The notes under the pieces were generated by a model. It was not told the DNA's origin. It did no database searches and saw nothing but the letters and a program-made list of their open reading frames with translations. A program made the translations under genes and the position numbers. Source: Nymphaea colorata (taxonomy: Eukaryota > Streptophyta > Magnoliopsida > Nymphaeales > Nymphaeaceae). From it: 64,000 nt of DNA. This document shows positions 23,005-35,860 of the stretch, one piece after another (position 1 is the stretch's first letter; each line of letters begins with the position of its first letter). The DNA lies in the NCBI RefSeq assembly GCF_008831285.2, contig NC_045141.1, positions 22,598,742 to 22,662,741 of the forward strand, given 5' to 3'.

Positions 23005-24169
23005 CTGACAGAAATATTAGATAAGCAAGCCTCTTCATGAACCATAGATTAGCAGACTTGGATTGCTAAAAACACATCTGTTCTCCTTGTCTAACTGTGC
23101 TTTATAATTTCCAAATCACATTCTTAATGGATATCAGCGAAACACATCGAATTCTAAGGATTCCAGTGTGATCCAGAATCAGATGTTTTCAACATTGCTT
23201 CCAACTTAAATATTGTATTAAGCTGCTTATCTAGCCAGCTCTGTGGGGCGCAATCCCTATTAAACATGCCATTCACGTTAATGCAGTGATTAGAAGTTTT
23301 TGCCCTGATTCCGGCCGAAGAACAAATTAAACGAAAAACAAGAAGCAAAACCAACAAAGGCAAGAAAATAACAAAGCAAACTTAGGCTTTTGATTATTCA
23401 ATCTTTATTAATCTTATATGAATCACACGTGTCCTTAAATGGGGCTTTCTAAATAATTTAGATCTTCTGGATCCAAGATAGAAACTAATTAATAGGTCCA
23501 TTTCACAATCAGCAAATTAAATGAAAACAACTAAAATGGAGCCAAAATATGCAAGACCCGCTCCACTCAAATCAGCTCGGCTCAGAAGGGTTTCAAAAGG
23601 CAATTTTGGGAACCCATTTGTGTGAGGCGATTGAGGGTAAGAGCAGGCTTGGTAAAGCGCCAAATCCAATCCGGCTCCTTAAAAAACAATAATCACTACA
23701 AGAGGGTACTTTGCAACAACAGTGTTGACACACTTTGTATCCATATTTTTCACTTTGTGTTTGGAGTCAAATGATGTATTACAGTATGTATTTTCAAACA
23801 GAGCCTTATATAGTTAGATATCTAATAAAAAATTTATTTTAGGAGGCTATATGTCAACAATCTGGGGGTGTTTGATTATTTCATATTTTGTGTCCATAGA
23901 TTTAATATATTATCTAAACTGAAATCTATGGTCCATCAAACTAAAGACTTCATATCAGGCTTAAGATTTACACTTGAAATTCCCAATTCACTTTTTGCAT
24001 TTTGAGAAAAAAATTGATCCAAACTTAGAGATGAGGGTCTGATCCTAAATCAATGGGTTCCAAATCCTAAGAATCTTAAACCAAAATAGATCACGGACAA
24101 TCAAATGTGAGACTTTACTGTAGAGCTCCATTCACCATATAGGGGTTGGAGTTTGGCCTTTAGACTTTA
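23005..24169. other. Intergenic, no gene seen
   Basis: AT-rich DNA upstream of the FORKED-like gene; its promoter should lie here, but no clear core element was seen. A GTGTTTGATTATTTC phrase at 23868 resembles the ends of the small inverted-repeat elements listed nearby. Confidence 0.5.
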
Positions 24170-24310
24170 AAGGGATGCTTAGTAACGGTAACAAATTTTA
24201 CTGTTTCATGAATTTTATCTTAAATATTAGGCAAATTCATGGACTATAAGTTATAGTGTTCTATGAATCTGCCGCTAGTAATTGGTTGTTACTGCTGTCA
24301 AACGACCCTT
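24170..24310. mobile_element. Small MITE (141 bp)
   Basis: The left end AAGGGATGCTTAGTAACGG and the right end on the opposite strand, AAGGGTCGTTTGACAGCAG, are related inverted repeats, and GTAAC/GTTAC words extend the palindrome inside. The core is AT-rich with no coding sequence. The ends resemble the element at 62876-63040. Confidence 0.55.
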
Positions 24311-24386
24311 ACAAGTGGAAAAATATCAATATATCTTGGTAAAATTTGATAAAGAACGACTTTTAATCCCAAGGTTTTGGCCAAAA

Positions 24387-24755
24387 CTAGAAAAAGCAAA
24401 GAAAATAACTAAATTTCTTAGGACGCCTCTCAAAAGCCACAGAAACCATAGGCCACAAAGCAAAGCAGAAGATAATCAATCCTAAGAGCAAGAAGGACGC
24501 TTTCCTCTTGCTTGGTTCCAAACAGAAGAACCCATGGAAATTCTCATGTGCTCCATGGGGCTTCTGTTGGAGACCCAGAGTATATCTGATTCCACAACCC
24601 TTCACCTGTTTGGAAGCCAGGTAAACTGAGTTGACATGCCAAATCAATGCGTCATTTGCAGGATTTGGGTCTGGCAGGAGACCAAGTACAGAAACAATTC
24701 GGGAGGGAGACAGAATCGGCCGGCGAGGAATGCCGGAGAAGAGACTACCAACCAT
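24387..24755 (-). CDS. Unrecognised open frame with one membrane-like segment, 122 aa
   Basis: A complete minus-strand frame from ATG to stop with a balanced codon mix for the first 85 codons. A hydrophobic run ASFLLLGLIIFCFALWPMV near residues 86-104 could be a membrane helix. No family is recognised and no good splice signals define a larger gene, although GATTTGG..ATTTG-type intron-like sequence follows. It may be a genuine small gene, an exon of an unseen gene, a transposon-derived fragment, or chance. Confidence 0.25.
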   Translation of the reverse strand: MVGSLFSGIPRRPILSPSRIVSVLGLLPDPNPANDALIWHVNSVYLASKQVKGCGIRYTLGLQQKPHGAHENFHGFFCLEPSKRKASFLLLGLIIFCFALWPMVSVAFERRPKKFSYFLCFF

Positions 24756-26026
24756 GAGAAATGTAATCTCCTGAAAGAAGAACTACACTAACAAAAGCAA
24801 GCAATAAAAAGAACTTCAAGAAGTTGTTTAGCTATGTTTCTTGATTAGAAGGCCGCCAGTTTTGGGCAGTATCTGTCGATTGGCAGTACAGAAGTCCATG
24901 CAACCAAAAAGAGAATTCATTGGCCCCACGAAACATAATCAGTTAGCCACCCTTCCTCTGATCTCTCTCTTAAATACAGCAGCGTTATTAATATCAGATG
25001 AAAGGGGCCAAAACTGCCTGCCTGCTCTGAGTATCAGCCGCTATAAGTTCTGTATCGGTCAAAGCGTCCTATATTAGCCGATACGGCTTCGCATTGGCTG
25101 ACATACTAATAAACTAATAATAAAAAGGCCGAGTATCACTGTATCAGCTGATACGTTGATGCAAAATGAGAACCACCATCTTTATGATAAGTCTCACATG
25201 TCCACATAGAGGGGGAGAGAAATAGAAGGAGGGGGAGAGAGAGAGAAAGAGTTGCAGAGCCGCCACACATCACCACCGGTCACACTCTGACGGCCATTAT
25301 TCTTTTCAAAACTCCGCAGACGTAGACAACGTGGGGAGAGAGAAAAGAGGGAGAAAGTGGGCGAGGGAGACTTACCGGAATTAGAAGGGCCTTCTTCTTT
25401 GAGAGCTCCCACGTGCAGGCGTCCTAGGAGGAAGATGCCCTGGTCATGCCTTGGCAATTGGCATGGCTTCCTTAAATACTATTTGAAGAACTCAACTCTT
25501 CTCAGGTAGATAATCCATTATAGCATTTTTCTTTAATGTACCCTCGATAATAGATCCTGCGCATCAAAAAGAATAGAAAAAAACTTGCAGAATCATACCC
25601 CGAATATCGAATCAAGCTCTTTTCTAGGTTGATGTGATATCTATGGATTCAATCCCACAAAGTGATCTTTCTATTATCATATCAAAGTTAAAAAATAACT
25701 AACTAAATGTATGCTTCTTATGAAGAGATTAGATCTATAAAATTAGATTGCAACAAAGGTGGTGGTTCGTTGATTGGTTGTATTGTTTAATTGTTTCTCA
25801 ACAAAGGTTGGCATCCGAGTAACGTGGTTTAGCTCACCAATGGCGTTTCAATGGTTGACAAATCAATTTTTTTTGTATTAACAGAACCCAATGATCTGAT
25901 ATGTATAAAAATAAGTCATAGGATCCACGATTTTCTTTAAAAAATGCTGGAACTATCCCGCTCTAAATTGTATGGATAATTTTTCGCCAATAAAGTTTCC
26001 ATTTAGCTATAAATCAAAGAATATTA
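24756..26026. other. Intergenic with TATCGG-type dispersed repeat
   Basis: No supported gene. At 25030-25160 several GTATCAGC/GCCGATACGG words occur, including a perfect 14-bp palindrome GTATCAGCTGATAC at about 25141-25154; words of this kind are common in plant dispersed repeats. A GA-rich run lies at 25210-25250. Confidence 0.45.
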
Positions 26027-26223
26027 GGGGTGTTTGATAGCCTCGAGATCTGAAATCCTTTTTTGTAAGATTTATAAAGTAAACAAACATCGGATTTCAC
26101 CACTACTCAAAATGAGGACTTGAAATCAAGAGAATGGTGTCAAAACCTCAGACTTGAAATCCACTTTCTAACTTCAAGTCGTAGGATATAAGGTTTTTGA
26201 GATCCTCGGCAAACAAACGCCCG
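26027..26223. mobile_element. Small inverted-repeat element (197 bp)
   Basis: The left end GGGGTGTTTGATAGCCTCGA and the right end read on the other strand, GGGCGTTTGTTTGCCGAGGA, are imperfect terminal inverted repeats. The same left end is seen at about 38819 in an SC35 intron. No coding capacity. The type of superfamily is not certain because no clean target duplication is visible. Confidence 0.6.
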
Positions 26224-29200
26224 CTCAAGAAAGCCATTTCTCTTTTCTAGAAGGTCTTCTACAAGAGAAAGGGAGAGCATACTATGTGTTAAGCATATTA
26301 ATGTTGAATTTTCATCCAATATAGCTAATTTAGTTGAAATCTTTGAGTAATGAAACTTAAAAGTATTACTTGACTTCAATATTATATTTCGATAAAAGCA
26401 AAGAAGAGGAAAGGTTGATACCATAGGATCATGGCTTATTCAGAGGCCATATGGGTCTTTCATTTACTAGGCAGCCATATTAAGTGCTCTGAGCACTGCC
26501 TTAAGGGGGTGTAGCGCAATTTGAACAGCCGACGGCTCACATTTAATAAGTTTTGCTCGCACTTCAATGTATTACTCTTTTGGATTACAAATAGTGGCAA
26601 GTGTGATATTCGAGTTTAGTAGGTCTATTTATGCCTTAAAACATGCCAAAACTTTAAAGGCATAAAAGTATGATAGTAAAGATTTAAAGCGGTTTAAATT
26701 ACATAAAGATGAAAAAAAGAAGTAATCCTTGCATGAACCTCAACATCATTTCACGAACTGCTTGTAAACAACATTAACTAACATTTTTCTTAATGCTTGG
26801 TTTTATTTGCAAAAAATAAATAAATTAAAGTACAAATTATGAAAAAAAAAAATCTTTAATACTTCTTCGATTTTTGTGACTTGGGACGTTGCGAGCACGC
26901 TGACGTTTCCTGTCATGGTTGCGGCTGTTGCTTCACAAAGTGGCTACAGCAAGACCAAGTAACATCGATTTTAGCGAACCCCCATTGCAGAAAAAGGTTA
27001 AAATCAAGAAATATAAAAAAAAAAAAGGGTTTTGATTTCCTTCTCGTTTATTCTTTCTTTATGATGACATCATTGTTAAGTCACTGCCCAAATGGGTTGG
27101 GTTTTTTAAGCACTCGTGGTATTGGTGCTGACTTGGTCAGAGTGCAGCTCTACCAGCCAGCAAGTAGCTCGTTTCCTTTTCGATCTCACGAGGGCCGTCC
27201 TTTCCTCTCCATAGTTTGATGTAAACAACTCTCCGTCCTGCGATTGGTTTCTTGGTGTTGAGGAAAGTTGACATTGCTTGCTTAATGGAGACGAGAATGA
27301 GATGAGCTCCATCCGCCGCTTCCATGACAACCGCTGAGAATCTACATGACCAATCTCCGCCCTTATAAAATGCAGCCATGCGTACTATCAACCTTTTGAG
27401 GTACGTGTGTTGTATTGGATACTGCACTTAACTTTAATGCTATATATACATATATAAAAGTCGAACCACTTGCAACTCACAGCCTACCCTACTGTCTCTC
27501 TCCCTTTAATGAACCACCCAGTCCCGTTTATCTATCTCTGTCTCTTTATGTGTAATGAAAATTAAATGGTAACTCTTGTTTTTTTAGTTAAAGTCATTCA
27601 ATTCTTCCAATTCATGTGGAAGATTAAGAAAAAAACAAGAAGAAAAAATAATGAACATTTTTGTTATCTAGTATAGTTTACACCTTTTTTATTATTGTTT
27701 TTCTATTAACAGTTCACACTTTTTTCTCATGGTTTTGCCAATCAGTTTCAAATAGATAGCCTTGGTTAAATGATTTGGTGTTTCTTGACACCCATCATTC
27801 ACTCACTTTATATATATATACTCTCTCTCTCTCTCTCTGCAGTCTCTTTGTCAAATGGGAAGTATACCCAGTTTCAACTTTGTGGCAAAAGCCACACATT
27901 TTGGCCTGGGAGTAGCTAGCAACTTGGAATTTACAAACCATCAATCGGAAACTGTTCTTGTTATTGAAGCGTTTTCTTGCAGTGATCCTGCTCTTGTTGG
28001 CATGATTTTAAAACAATAGTCAACTTTTAATGTTTTTCAAATTGATATTTGGCTTATCAACTTCTTTTTATTTTGTTCGCGTTTTTATAATGAGAGATCG
28101 ACTATGAAGTAGGCCTGTCAAGGATGATCGATGTGGTGTGTGTGCGTGACGAAAGAATTGCCATTTTTAGTTTTAGTTCACGTAAGTTAGTGATCACCGG
28201 CTTGGCTAGCTTGGGTTATGGGGAAGCTATCCTTTTGAAGTGATTCCTTAATAAATGGGTTCGAAAATTGCTTAAGAAAACGACTTGATTATAAGAAACC
28301 ACGCCGATTTATACGAACCTCTGATATTAAATATTGCTCTACATTGAGGATACTTTATGGTAACCACTATTGTCGTCTCAAAGGGGATCAAGCAAAGGCA
28401 CCGTACATGGTGGTTGTTTCCAGGAGCTATTAGTCTTCATGCTCAAGAAAAGAAGGGTGGTTGTTCTGAACAAGTTGGATTGATCCACTTGCTGATAATT
28501 TTCTTTCCGTGTTAAAAACTTAATTGACTGCCAGCTTTAGGATGAGAAACTTTGGTTTTGATGGCGGAGACTTCATTATGACAAGTTTGTGTCCTGCACT
28601 TCAATGCATATAATTAGGCTTTCAAGAATCAACGGCCTACGATATTTGAAGTTCAAGTTCCATAAGCCCCTAACCACAAGTTGGCAGCCTGGCCACAAGT
28701 TGGAAGCATTTCTCAACAACCAACATCAAACAGGCGTGCCTAAAGGGGCTGTCACCATGCATCTGCTCCAAAAATAAGACAGGTTAGTGAAACACTTTTT
28801 AAAGTGTCTAATGAATGTAACTGTAACTGTTCCCAAAACGTCCCCAAAAGGAACATGTTTATGTAATTTTCCCACAGTTTTATAACAAATATAAGGAGGT
28901 TGAATAGGAATTTGCCCCTGCATCTATGATTGTTTGAGACTAGATTTTCCCCTTTGATACATGTGTCAAAAGCATAACCATTGAACCATCCTATGTGACA
29001 TATCAAAATGTATGATTCCGCTTATGGGTGTAAACAGTTTGGCTATAGTTTTGGAGTTTTCCATTTTTTTTGGAGTTCTGTATCCCGTATTTCCTAGGGA
29101 CAGTTTATCTCTATGTAAATAAAACTACATGCTGCCAAGCACACCTTAATGTAGACATGAACTAAAAGGACAGGTATGTCACATCCAAAGATGCTGCAGA

Positions 29201-30160
29201 CTACAAATGCATTGACACGGATGTGTCATGGTATGCAAATAGAGAAACACAGCTAAACATGGTGCTGGTTTTCCTTATCGTTGTGCTTGATGTCACATAT
29301 GTGGTTTGTAAACGGTGATCATGCTTTTATTGTGATGCAGAATCAAACAGAAGAGGCATTGAAATGTTCCCCTTAGGAACTGAGGGGCTGGCACTTTTAC
29401 AAGAAATCTCCATGTTCTTGTATGGATAGTATCTAGCAGTAGAGACATGGCCATAAAAGAACTGTAATGTGGAGGCCAACAAGATTAAGGATTAATACCT
29501 TTTCCCTCCTGACAAAAAATACCTGTTTTGTTAGCTTGGTTAGTCACATCAAAATCTTTTACACACCCAGTTAGCCTGCTCATCAAGTGGATTGAACTGT
29601 ACGATGATTTTGAACCCAATCGTTGGCATAAATCAGGAAAATAAAAGTTTTTTTAAAAACATAACCAGCAGAAGAAGAGAACCATGATGGAAATGCCACA
29701 AAAAAAGGACCACTAGGATGAGTAGTATAATCATCATCAGAGATGGTAAAAGCTGTCACAATATTTAAAGAAAGGAAGCTGTTTCTAGTGCATTGAGCAG
29801 TGTTGCTACAGTCAAAAGGATTATTTGGATAAACAGCACAACCAGCTGTTGCAGAAAAGTCGAGGGGAGAAGCTCAAACCCCTAAACTAAGTGTGGATGA
29901 GAATAAGAGTCATTTCCATTGGAAAACATGCATGCTTCCAGTTTTGCCAACAACCCGAAGGCGTAAGACGTACACAAGACCTCGTATGAATTGAATTAAG
30001 TATATAATATTATAATGTGCCAAATGTGACTCTTACAGGAATATATATAGCTATTCCTACGGATTCGTGAATCTTGAGGCAACAGAGCTGAGCATCATTC
30101 ATCAAGGCACAAATTTTTATGACAATGACTTCCTTTACTAAGAGAAAAGTCGCTATGACA
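26224..30160. other. Intergenic, no convincing gene
   Basis: Short open frames exist but none shows domains, coding-type codon use, or supported splice structure. A partial copy of the DRP1-intron MITE (right end only) is at 27746-27808, followed by TA and TC microsatellites (27810-27840). Confidence 0.5.
27746..27808. mobile_element. Partial MITE copy (right end)
   Basis: CCTTGGTTAAATGATTTGG followed by CATCATTCACTCACT matches the right end of the element at 13893-14133. As there, the end abuts TA/TC microsatellites. The left part was not found. Confidence 0.5.
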
Positions 30161-30166
30161 ATGACA

Positions 30167-30263
30167 GATCTTCATTATGTGCACACACATGTACACACAC
30201 ACACACATGAGATGAGATCTTCATTATGTGCACACACATGTACACACACACACACACATGAGA
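30167..30263. repeat. 49-bp tandem duplication with CA tracts
   Basis: GATCTTCATTATGTGCACAC at 30167 is repeated at 30216, each copy followed by TGTACACACAC repeats and ATGAGAT. The second copy has a slightly longer CA tract. Confidence 0.9.
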
Positions 30264-33200
30264 TAAGCTTCCCTCCTTTCTCTCTCTCTGCCTCTTTCTC
30301 TCTAACTATGATCAGGCTATTTATGCATTTTTAAGCATTTCAAACAGCCTGGAAAAACTTGCCATATTTCATTTCTTTTAGAACACATACGCTGAACACT
30401 AATAGCTAACTACTGTATTTTAAAGGACAAACTTAGTTTCCCATATTGTGTCAAAATATAACCACTGCAAAAAGATAATTCACAAGCAATTCGTTAGACG
30501 GGAATCACAGTTTATGATGAACAACCATCCTAATAATCAAAGTGACCTAAACATATGAGTATGTGACTGAAATTTAAGTTAATTATGCAGTAAGAACATT
30601 TACAGAAAACACACATGAATGTACACATAGAGAGAGAGAGAGAGAGAGAACGCATACTGATCCGCATCAGCTTCACTACAAAGTTTACAGAAAAAGTTGA
30701 AAGACTTTTTCTTACTCTACTTGCTACTATGCTACATTTCCTCCACAGCCACGGAACCATGAGGGCTATGTTAAGATCACAGAGGACTCAAAATGAGACA
30801 TTCAGATGCTCACAGTATACTTTGGAACACAATAAGACAAAGATGATCTGCTTAATTCAACACTGGCATGTAAAATATTGGACCGACTGGTTGGAGTTTA
30901 GAAACAAAAACACATTTCTAGTAACTCAAATGAACTATTAACTCAAAGACTGCTGCAGCTGATGAAAAAAAATGAAAACATGAAGGAAGAATCTTATCTA
31001 TTGACCATCCTACACAATAGTTTTAGCATTAAGAGTTGATTGACAAAGAGCTTTATAAACAATTGGCATGCAATTTTATTGCATAGGTTACTCTGCACAC
31101 CAGGCCTTAATTACTGAAACAGTCTCTGGTCATCTGTATTAGTTAACTCTACAGATTCTTCATTAACCTGCCTTTACCGACTTGGGCAGATCACAGGAAA
31201 TTAATTGGAGTTGCTGACATCATAGATCAGGGTTGAGCATTGTTGGGCTTCACATGCTTTTGAATACAAGTTAGTATATCAACCTGAAAAATAGGCACAT
31301 GTCTGCAAGCAGCTTGTGTAGGTGTCTGTGTGAGGGATGTTAATGGGAGTCTTATTTTAACACTTACTAGTCTGATTCTGACACTCACTATTTACAACAG
31401 AATTGGTGTATATAAAACTCTCAGTGGGTTTCTTGTGAATGTGTTGTAAAGCATAACTAGATACTCATGAATGTCACATGAGGATTTATAAACCTTATGT
31501 AAGAGAAACAACTTATGTAGCGAACTGATATTACTACCTGACCGATCTGACCAGTCCTCTGAGTACTGTAATAACAGAATCCAATGGTGAAGCAAAAGAT
31601 GAAAACCAAAAACACACTCTTCATCGTAACAGCTTTAAAGATGTCCTTTTAACTTCAGTCTCACAAATTTCTTCCAGGCGGTAAAAATCCCTTTAGATAC
31701 CTGTTCACCTAAATGTAAAAGTTCAAGTATTCATGAAATGGTAGTTCAGTACCATTCCAAGGGCTAAATGCTTCCATACCATGAATGACAATAGGTGGTG
31801 CCTGTTGCCAGATTCACACATTTCCCTTCAAACTCTTCATGGTGCAACCAAAAGCCAACAGAACCATTCAAGCCTATGGACGGTAATGGATGGAAGGAAA
31901 TGGTAAAGAAGCCGTTGGGGAAAAGATTTTTTTCATGGAAAATTTTGTGCATAGAGGCTGAAAAATACGTCAGAATTTCTAGAAAACAATCTGAAGTGAA
32001 TTTCTGAAAGAAATGAATTTCCTGCTTTCGACAAAAAGAGGAACATGAGAAATACCGTTTTGGCTTTTCATCGTGATGAGATGCCACATGTCTGGCGGAT
32101 CTCAAAATATCGATGAAAATGAGTCTTTAGATGTATCTTTCGTATGATACCATCCTCTAAAGGTGAGCCCCATACTTACCAAAGAAAATAAAAGATGGAA
32201 TGTGGTTCGGGTTTTTGAAGATGTTCAGGTTTTTTGCGAAACTTAAGGTGTCAAGGAATTCAACCATCATTGTAAGTTTCAAAGAAAGTAGACAATTCTG
32301 TAACTACAAAGGATAGTAAACGACTAACCATGTTTCTGGACCCTGAAAAAACCTCTTCTTTGACTCCTACTTGAATGGCCAATAGAGCAAGATATTTATG
32401 TCAATTCGATTTTCATTTCTTAACTTGGTTTTCGTCGAGCAATTGAATCTTCAATTCTACTACAAGTTGAAACTCAAAAATCTTTGTCGATAATGGGAAA
32501 TGGAATTATTTGCCGTATAATCAACAGATATCTATCCGGTCAACTTTATCCTGCTCTGAGTGATGTAGTGTAGTACCTAACTTGAAACCCCACAATTTGA
32601 GAGCAGAACATGAATCGGTAATGACCAGGAAAAAGCGAGATTGGAGATGTTGAAACGGAACATCCTGCTTAGTTTGCATAAATCTATACATTTTTAGCAC
32701 CGCTTACGACTAAAAGATGGGGATCCCATTAACATATCAACATGAAATACAGAACCGTGAACGAGTAAGCATTAAGGAAGCGGCAATGACGACGTAACCA
32801 AAATTTAAACCTTGATCTGGACGAGCCGGTGACGACCATCTTCCAAATCCATCGTCCCACATCCCAAACACCAAGAAATCCATGTGCGCTCAACTCCATC
32901 TACACCATCCACCACAACACGAAGCACAGGAGAAGACTCCATCCACCAAATCGCGGGCATCCGGTAACCAGCGGCGTCGTAGCGATTTTGGCCTACCACC
33001 AAAGCCAGTCCGCACTACTCGATTCAGTAGAGACCATTCCCGATATAAACTAACCACAAACAAACAAGGTTGGTTTAAAAGACCAGAGTAGAAAAAAGTA
33101 AACAAAGAAACGACTAAAGAGTAAAGAGGTGGATCCTTATGACTCGGGAAGAAAAACGGTTGCAGCTCCCGCCGGCGGCACTAGCGGGCGTTCCATAGCT

Positions 33201-35400
33201 TTCGATTTCAGATTCTCCGGATTTGAGAACAGTGGATTTAAGATCAGATTCTTTCTCCTTAATCTTAAATCAGATTTTTTTTTCTCAATGCAAACAAATA
33301 AAATAAGGATCTTAGTGTGCATCTTAGGTTAGGACCGAGGTGTGATCCTTAATGAATGAACTATGCATTTCATTATGAATGTTTTGTTGATGTCATGCCA
33401 TATCCATATCAGATTGGTACATCTCAAATATGGAATAATCAAACCCCCCACCCCCCTAACATGATGACATCTGCTAAGAGTGACGATGAAACTAAATGCA
33501 AGTTAGTTCGTGGGCAACGAAGAAAGGGAGGGAAAATCTTAGCATCATCGACATGGAAAGTCAATGATAAGATTAATTTTTCCTGGGAAATTACTGACCG
33601 GTGCCTAGGTAGTGAGTGGTGTAAACTTTACTCGCTGTCGTCAGGTACCGGTTATGTGGTGGTCAATGTAAACCACCCACCAAGATTGCTGACTCTGTTG
33701 TCTCGGTCGGTACATTGACAAACTTGGCATGGGATATGTGTGGTAGATGAGACAGTATATAGAATACCAAGACATTAAATTGAAGCCAAACAGTCCATTA
33801 AAAGGAGCACGTTACTGTGCACATCACCACAAGAAAGACAACCATACTTCCTATTGACAGGCGATGTGCAATTGCAGTTCACTAACATCCCAGCAATCTT
33901 TGTAGAACATCACAGCAGTAGTAGTAACAGTAGTAGCCAGGATCAATACAATGAAACTGTACAATAAATCAAATATGAACGAGCAACGGTTTCGTTATCT
34001 TGTTTATGATTGCACACAACTGTCAAATCATCGAATCAACAAATCATGCAGAGGAATTATCCATTTAGGTGTATATGAGAGACAAAGAATTTTAACAAAC
34101 ATGTTTGATGTGATGTAACTTTCTTGATACAGTACCATCGGGCTATAGAGACCTTAATAAGTCTAACGAACTAAGAATCCAGAAATCAGAATTATTATCC
34201 ACGCTAAAGTCTTATATTTTCAAATGGTGTTACATGATTGAGAAGCCATAAATTCATGAATCTCAACAATCATAATCTCAAAGTATGATGGTCTTGACTC
34301 TTGAGATTGTACCTGAGGCAAACAAATTTCAACATGGGCTATGCTAGCCAAGGATCATGAACTCGTAGTGCCCTAGCTTTGTTAATGTAGTAAGAGTTCG
34401 AAACCAAAATTAACGGTTTAACAAATCAAGGATTCGAGTCAGAATTAAGATCCACATTTTTCGATTTTATATTGTCAAATACCCAATTTAAGACGAGAGA
34501 GAGAGAGAGAGAGAGATGAGAAAAGGAAATTCATTCAAAGCAAAATATAGTGACAAGGGCGTCACCGAGAAACAGTTATCAAAATAAAAAAGTTGAAACT
34601 GCGAAAAGAGAAATACTAGCAAAGAAAGCAAGAGCAAATAACATGGAGAACTGAAACCCGACTAGGAACAAAAGCAAGAAAAGGAGGGAGGGAGACAGAG
34701 AGAGAGAGCTAGTCAGTGGCAGAAGCCATCCTGCGGCCAATGCAAAAGGCAATGTGAACATCATATCTATTATGATCAGACGCAAGCGTCAGCTGTGTTT
34801 AAGAAGCAAGCCTTCCACAGTAGTACCTGTCATGCTCATAGCTTTGAGGATATCGCAGACTCCATAACAAGGGTGAAGTAAGAACCACAGTAACTTAAAT
34901 CAGACATAAAATTCACAATTTTCTATTTTACATTGTCAAAAGGGTTTGGTGATAGGTCATGGAAGGGATGTTTAGTCATAAATTTGTCTATCCCAAAATC
35001 CGGGCAAACAGTAGTAATCTATTGATGCAGTATTCCACAACCATTTCGATGACCGTTGTGTTTTAGCCAAACTTCACTGTTGTGTTTGTTTCACCTTGGA
35101 TTTCAGATCCGCGGTGATCTGAGATTCTTATTATTTCAAATTCATAGATTTAAGGTCAGACCTTCCCTCATCCAATCTTAAATCCATTTTTTTAACATGT
35201 AGCATGGATTTAAAATCATTGCCATTGAGATCTCAAAACACATCTTTTAATGCAGCTTCAGATCTAAGATTTGAGGCTATGAAACACAATGTACATGTTC
35301 TAATGTAAAAAATATGAAAAAATACAAAAAAAAATAAAGAACGTGATTTTTTTTTTTAAAAAGGTGTTTTTCCCCTTTTTAACGCATTTTTTTTAAACAC
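30264..35400. other. Intergenic, no convincing gene
   Basis: No family was recognised on either strand. A GC-richer segment at 32800-33190 might be a promoter or 5' exon of an unannotated transcript reading leftwards, but no continuation was found. GA microsatellites lie at 30631-30650 and 34494-34516. Two segments (33200-33290 and 35095-35200) share GATTTAAGRTCAGA words and are probably related dispersed elements. Confidence 0.4.
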
Positions 35401-35600
35401 GTTTTCTGCGGCTATGTTGTGAACTTATTCATACGTGCAAATGGGAGTTCGATCCCCACATTGGCGCTCAGCAAGTCCAGGTGCCCAGACACTACCATTC
35501 AATCCATTCATCCAAGCTCTGGCAGGATCAAATCTGAGAGGTCACCGGTTCGAATCCTACCAATATGCGTTTTATGGTAGAAAATTCATGCTCTGGCCAG
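35400..35600 (+). repeat. tRNA-like (SINE-type) segment
   Basis: GGAGTTCGATCCCCAC at about 35443-35458 and GGTTCGAATCC at 35548-35558 are both close to the pol III B-box consensus (the second is perfect). They are about 100 bp apart. A SINE remnant, or two, is a reasonable reading; no complete cloverleaf can be drawn from the sequence around them, so these are not tRNA genes. Confidence 0.35.
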
Positions 35601-35860
35601 ACCCTCGACGAGGGTTCTAGTTCTTTTCAGGAGTCAATCCTCGTCGGACGTCGGGGTTTTTTTTGAACCCTCGGCAAGGGTTCTGAATTATTTCAGAAAT
35701 CTCGACGAGGGTTCTGATTTTTTTCATAACCTTGGAGAGTTCTGACCTCGTCGAGGGTTCTTTTGGATCATTCAGAATCCTCGGCGAGGGTTCTTTTTAG
35801 ATCATTCAGAACCCTCGGCGAGGGTTCTTTTTAGATCATTCAGAACCCTCGGCGAGGGTT
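35599..35860. repeat. Palindromic CTCGGCGAGGGTTC array, period about 34
   Basis: AACCCTCG/CGAGGGTT inverted words recur from 35605 on. The last copies are regular: TCGKCG starts at 35748, 35781, 35815 and 35849 (steps 33, 34, 34), separated by TTCTTTTTAGATCATTCAGA. Each core is a near-perfect inverted repeat that could form a short hairpin. It ends about 870 bp before the SC35 start codon. Confidence 0.85.

Noticed and set aside
26881-27427. Overlapping frames of up to 112 aa on both strands
   Set aside because: Mutually overlapping on opposite strands, no domain, and A-tracts interrupt the plus frame.
31764-32105. 113-aa minus-strand frame
   Set aside because: Part of it reads like protein, but no family, splice partners or start context was found; not enough to call a gene.
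33356-33718. 120-aa plus-strand frame
   Set aside because: Codon use matches the AT-rich background, a poly-C/poly-A context runs through it, and no domain is seen.
35740-35860. CRISPR-like regularly spaced repeats
   Set aside because: The spacers are the same as each other, the unit is palindromic and degenerate, and the context is a plant nuclear genome; it is an ordinary tandem array.
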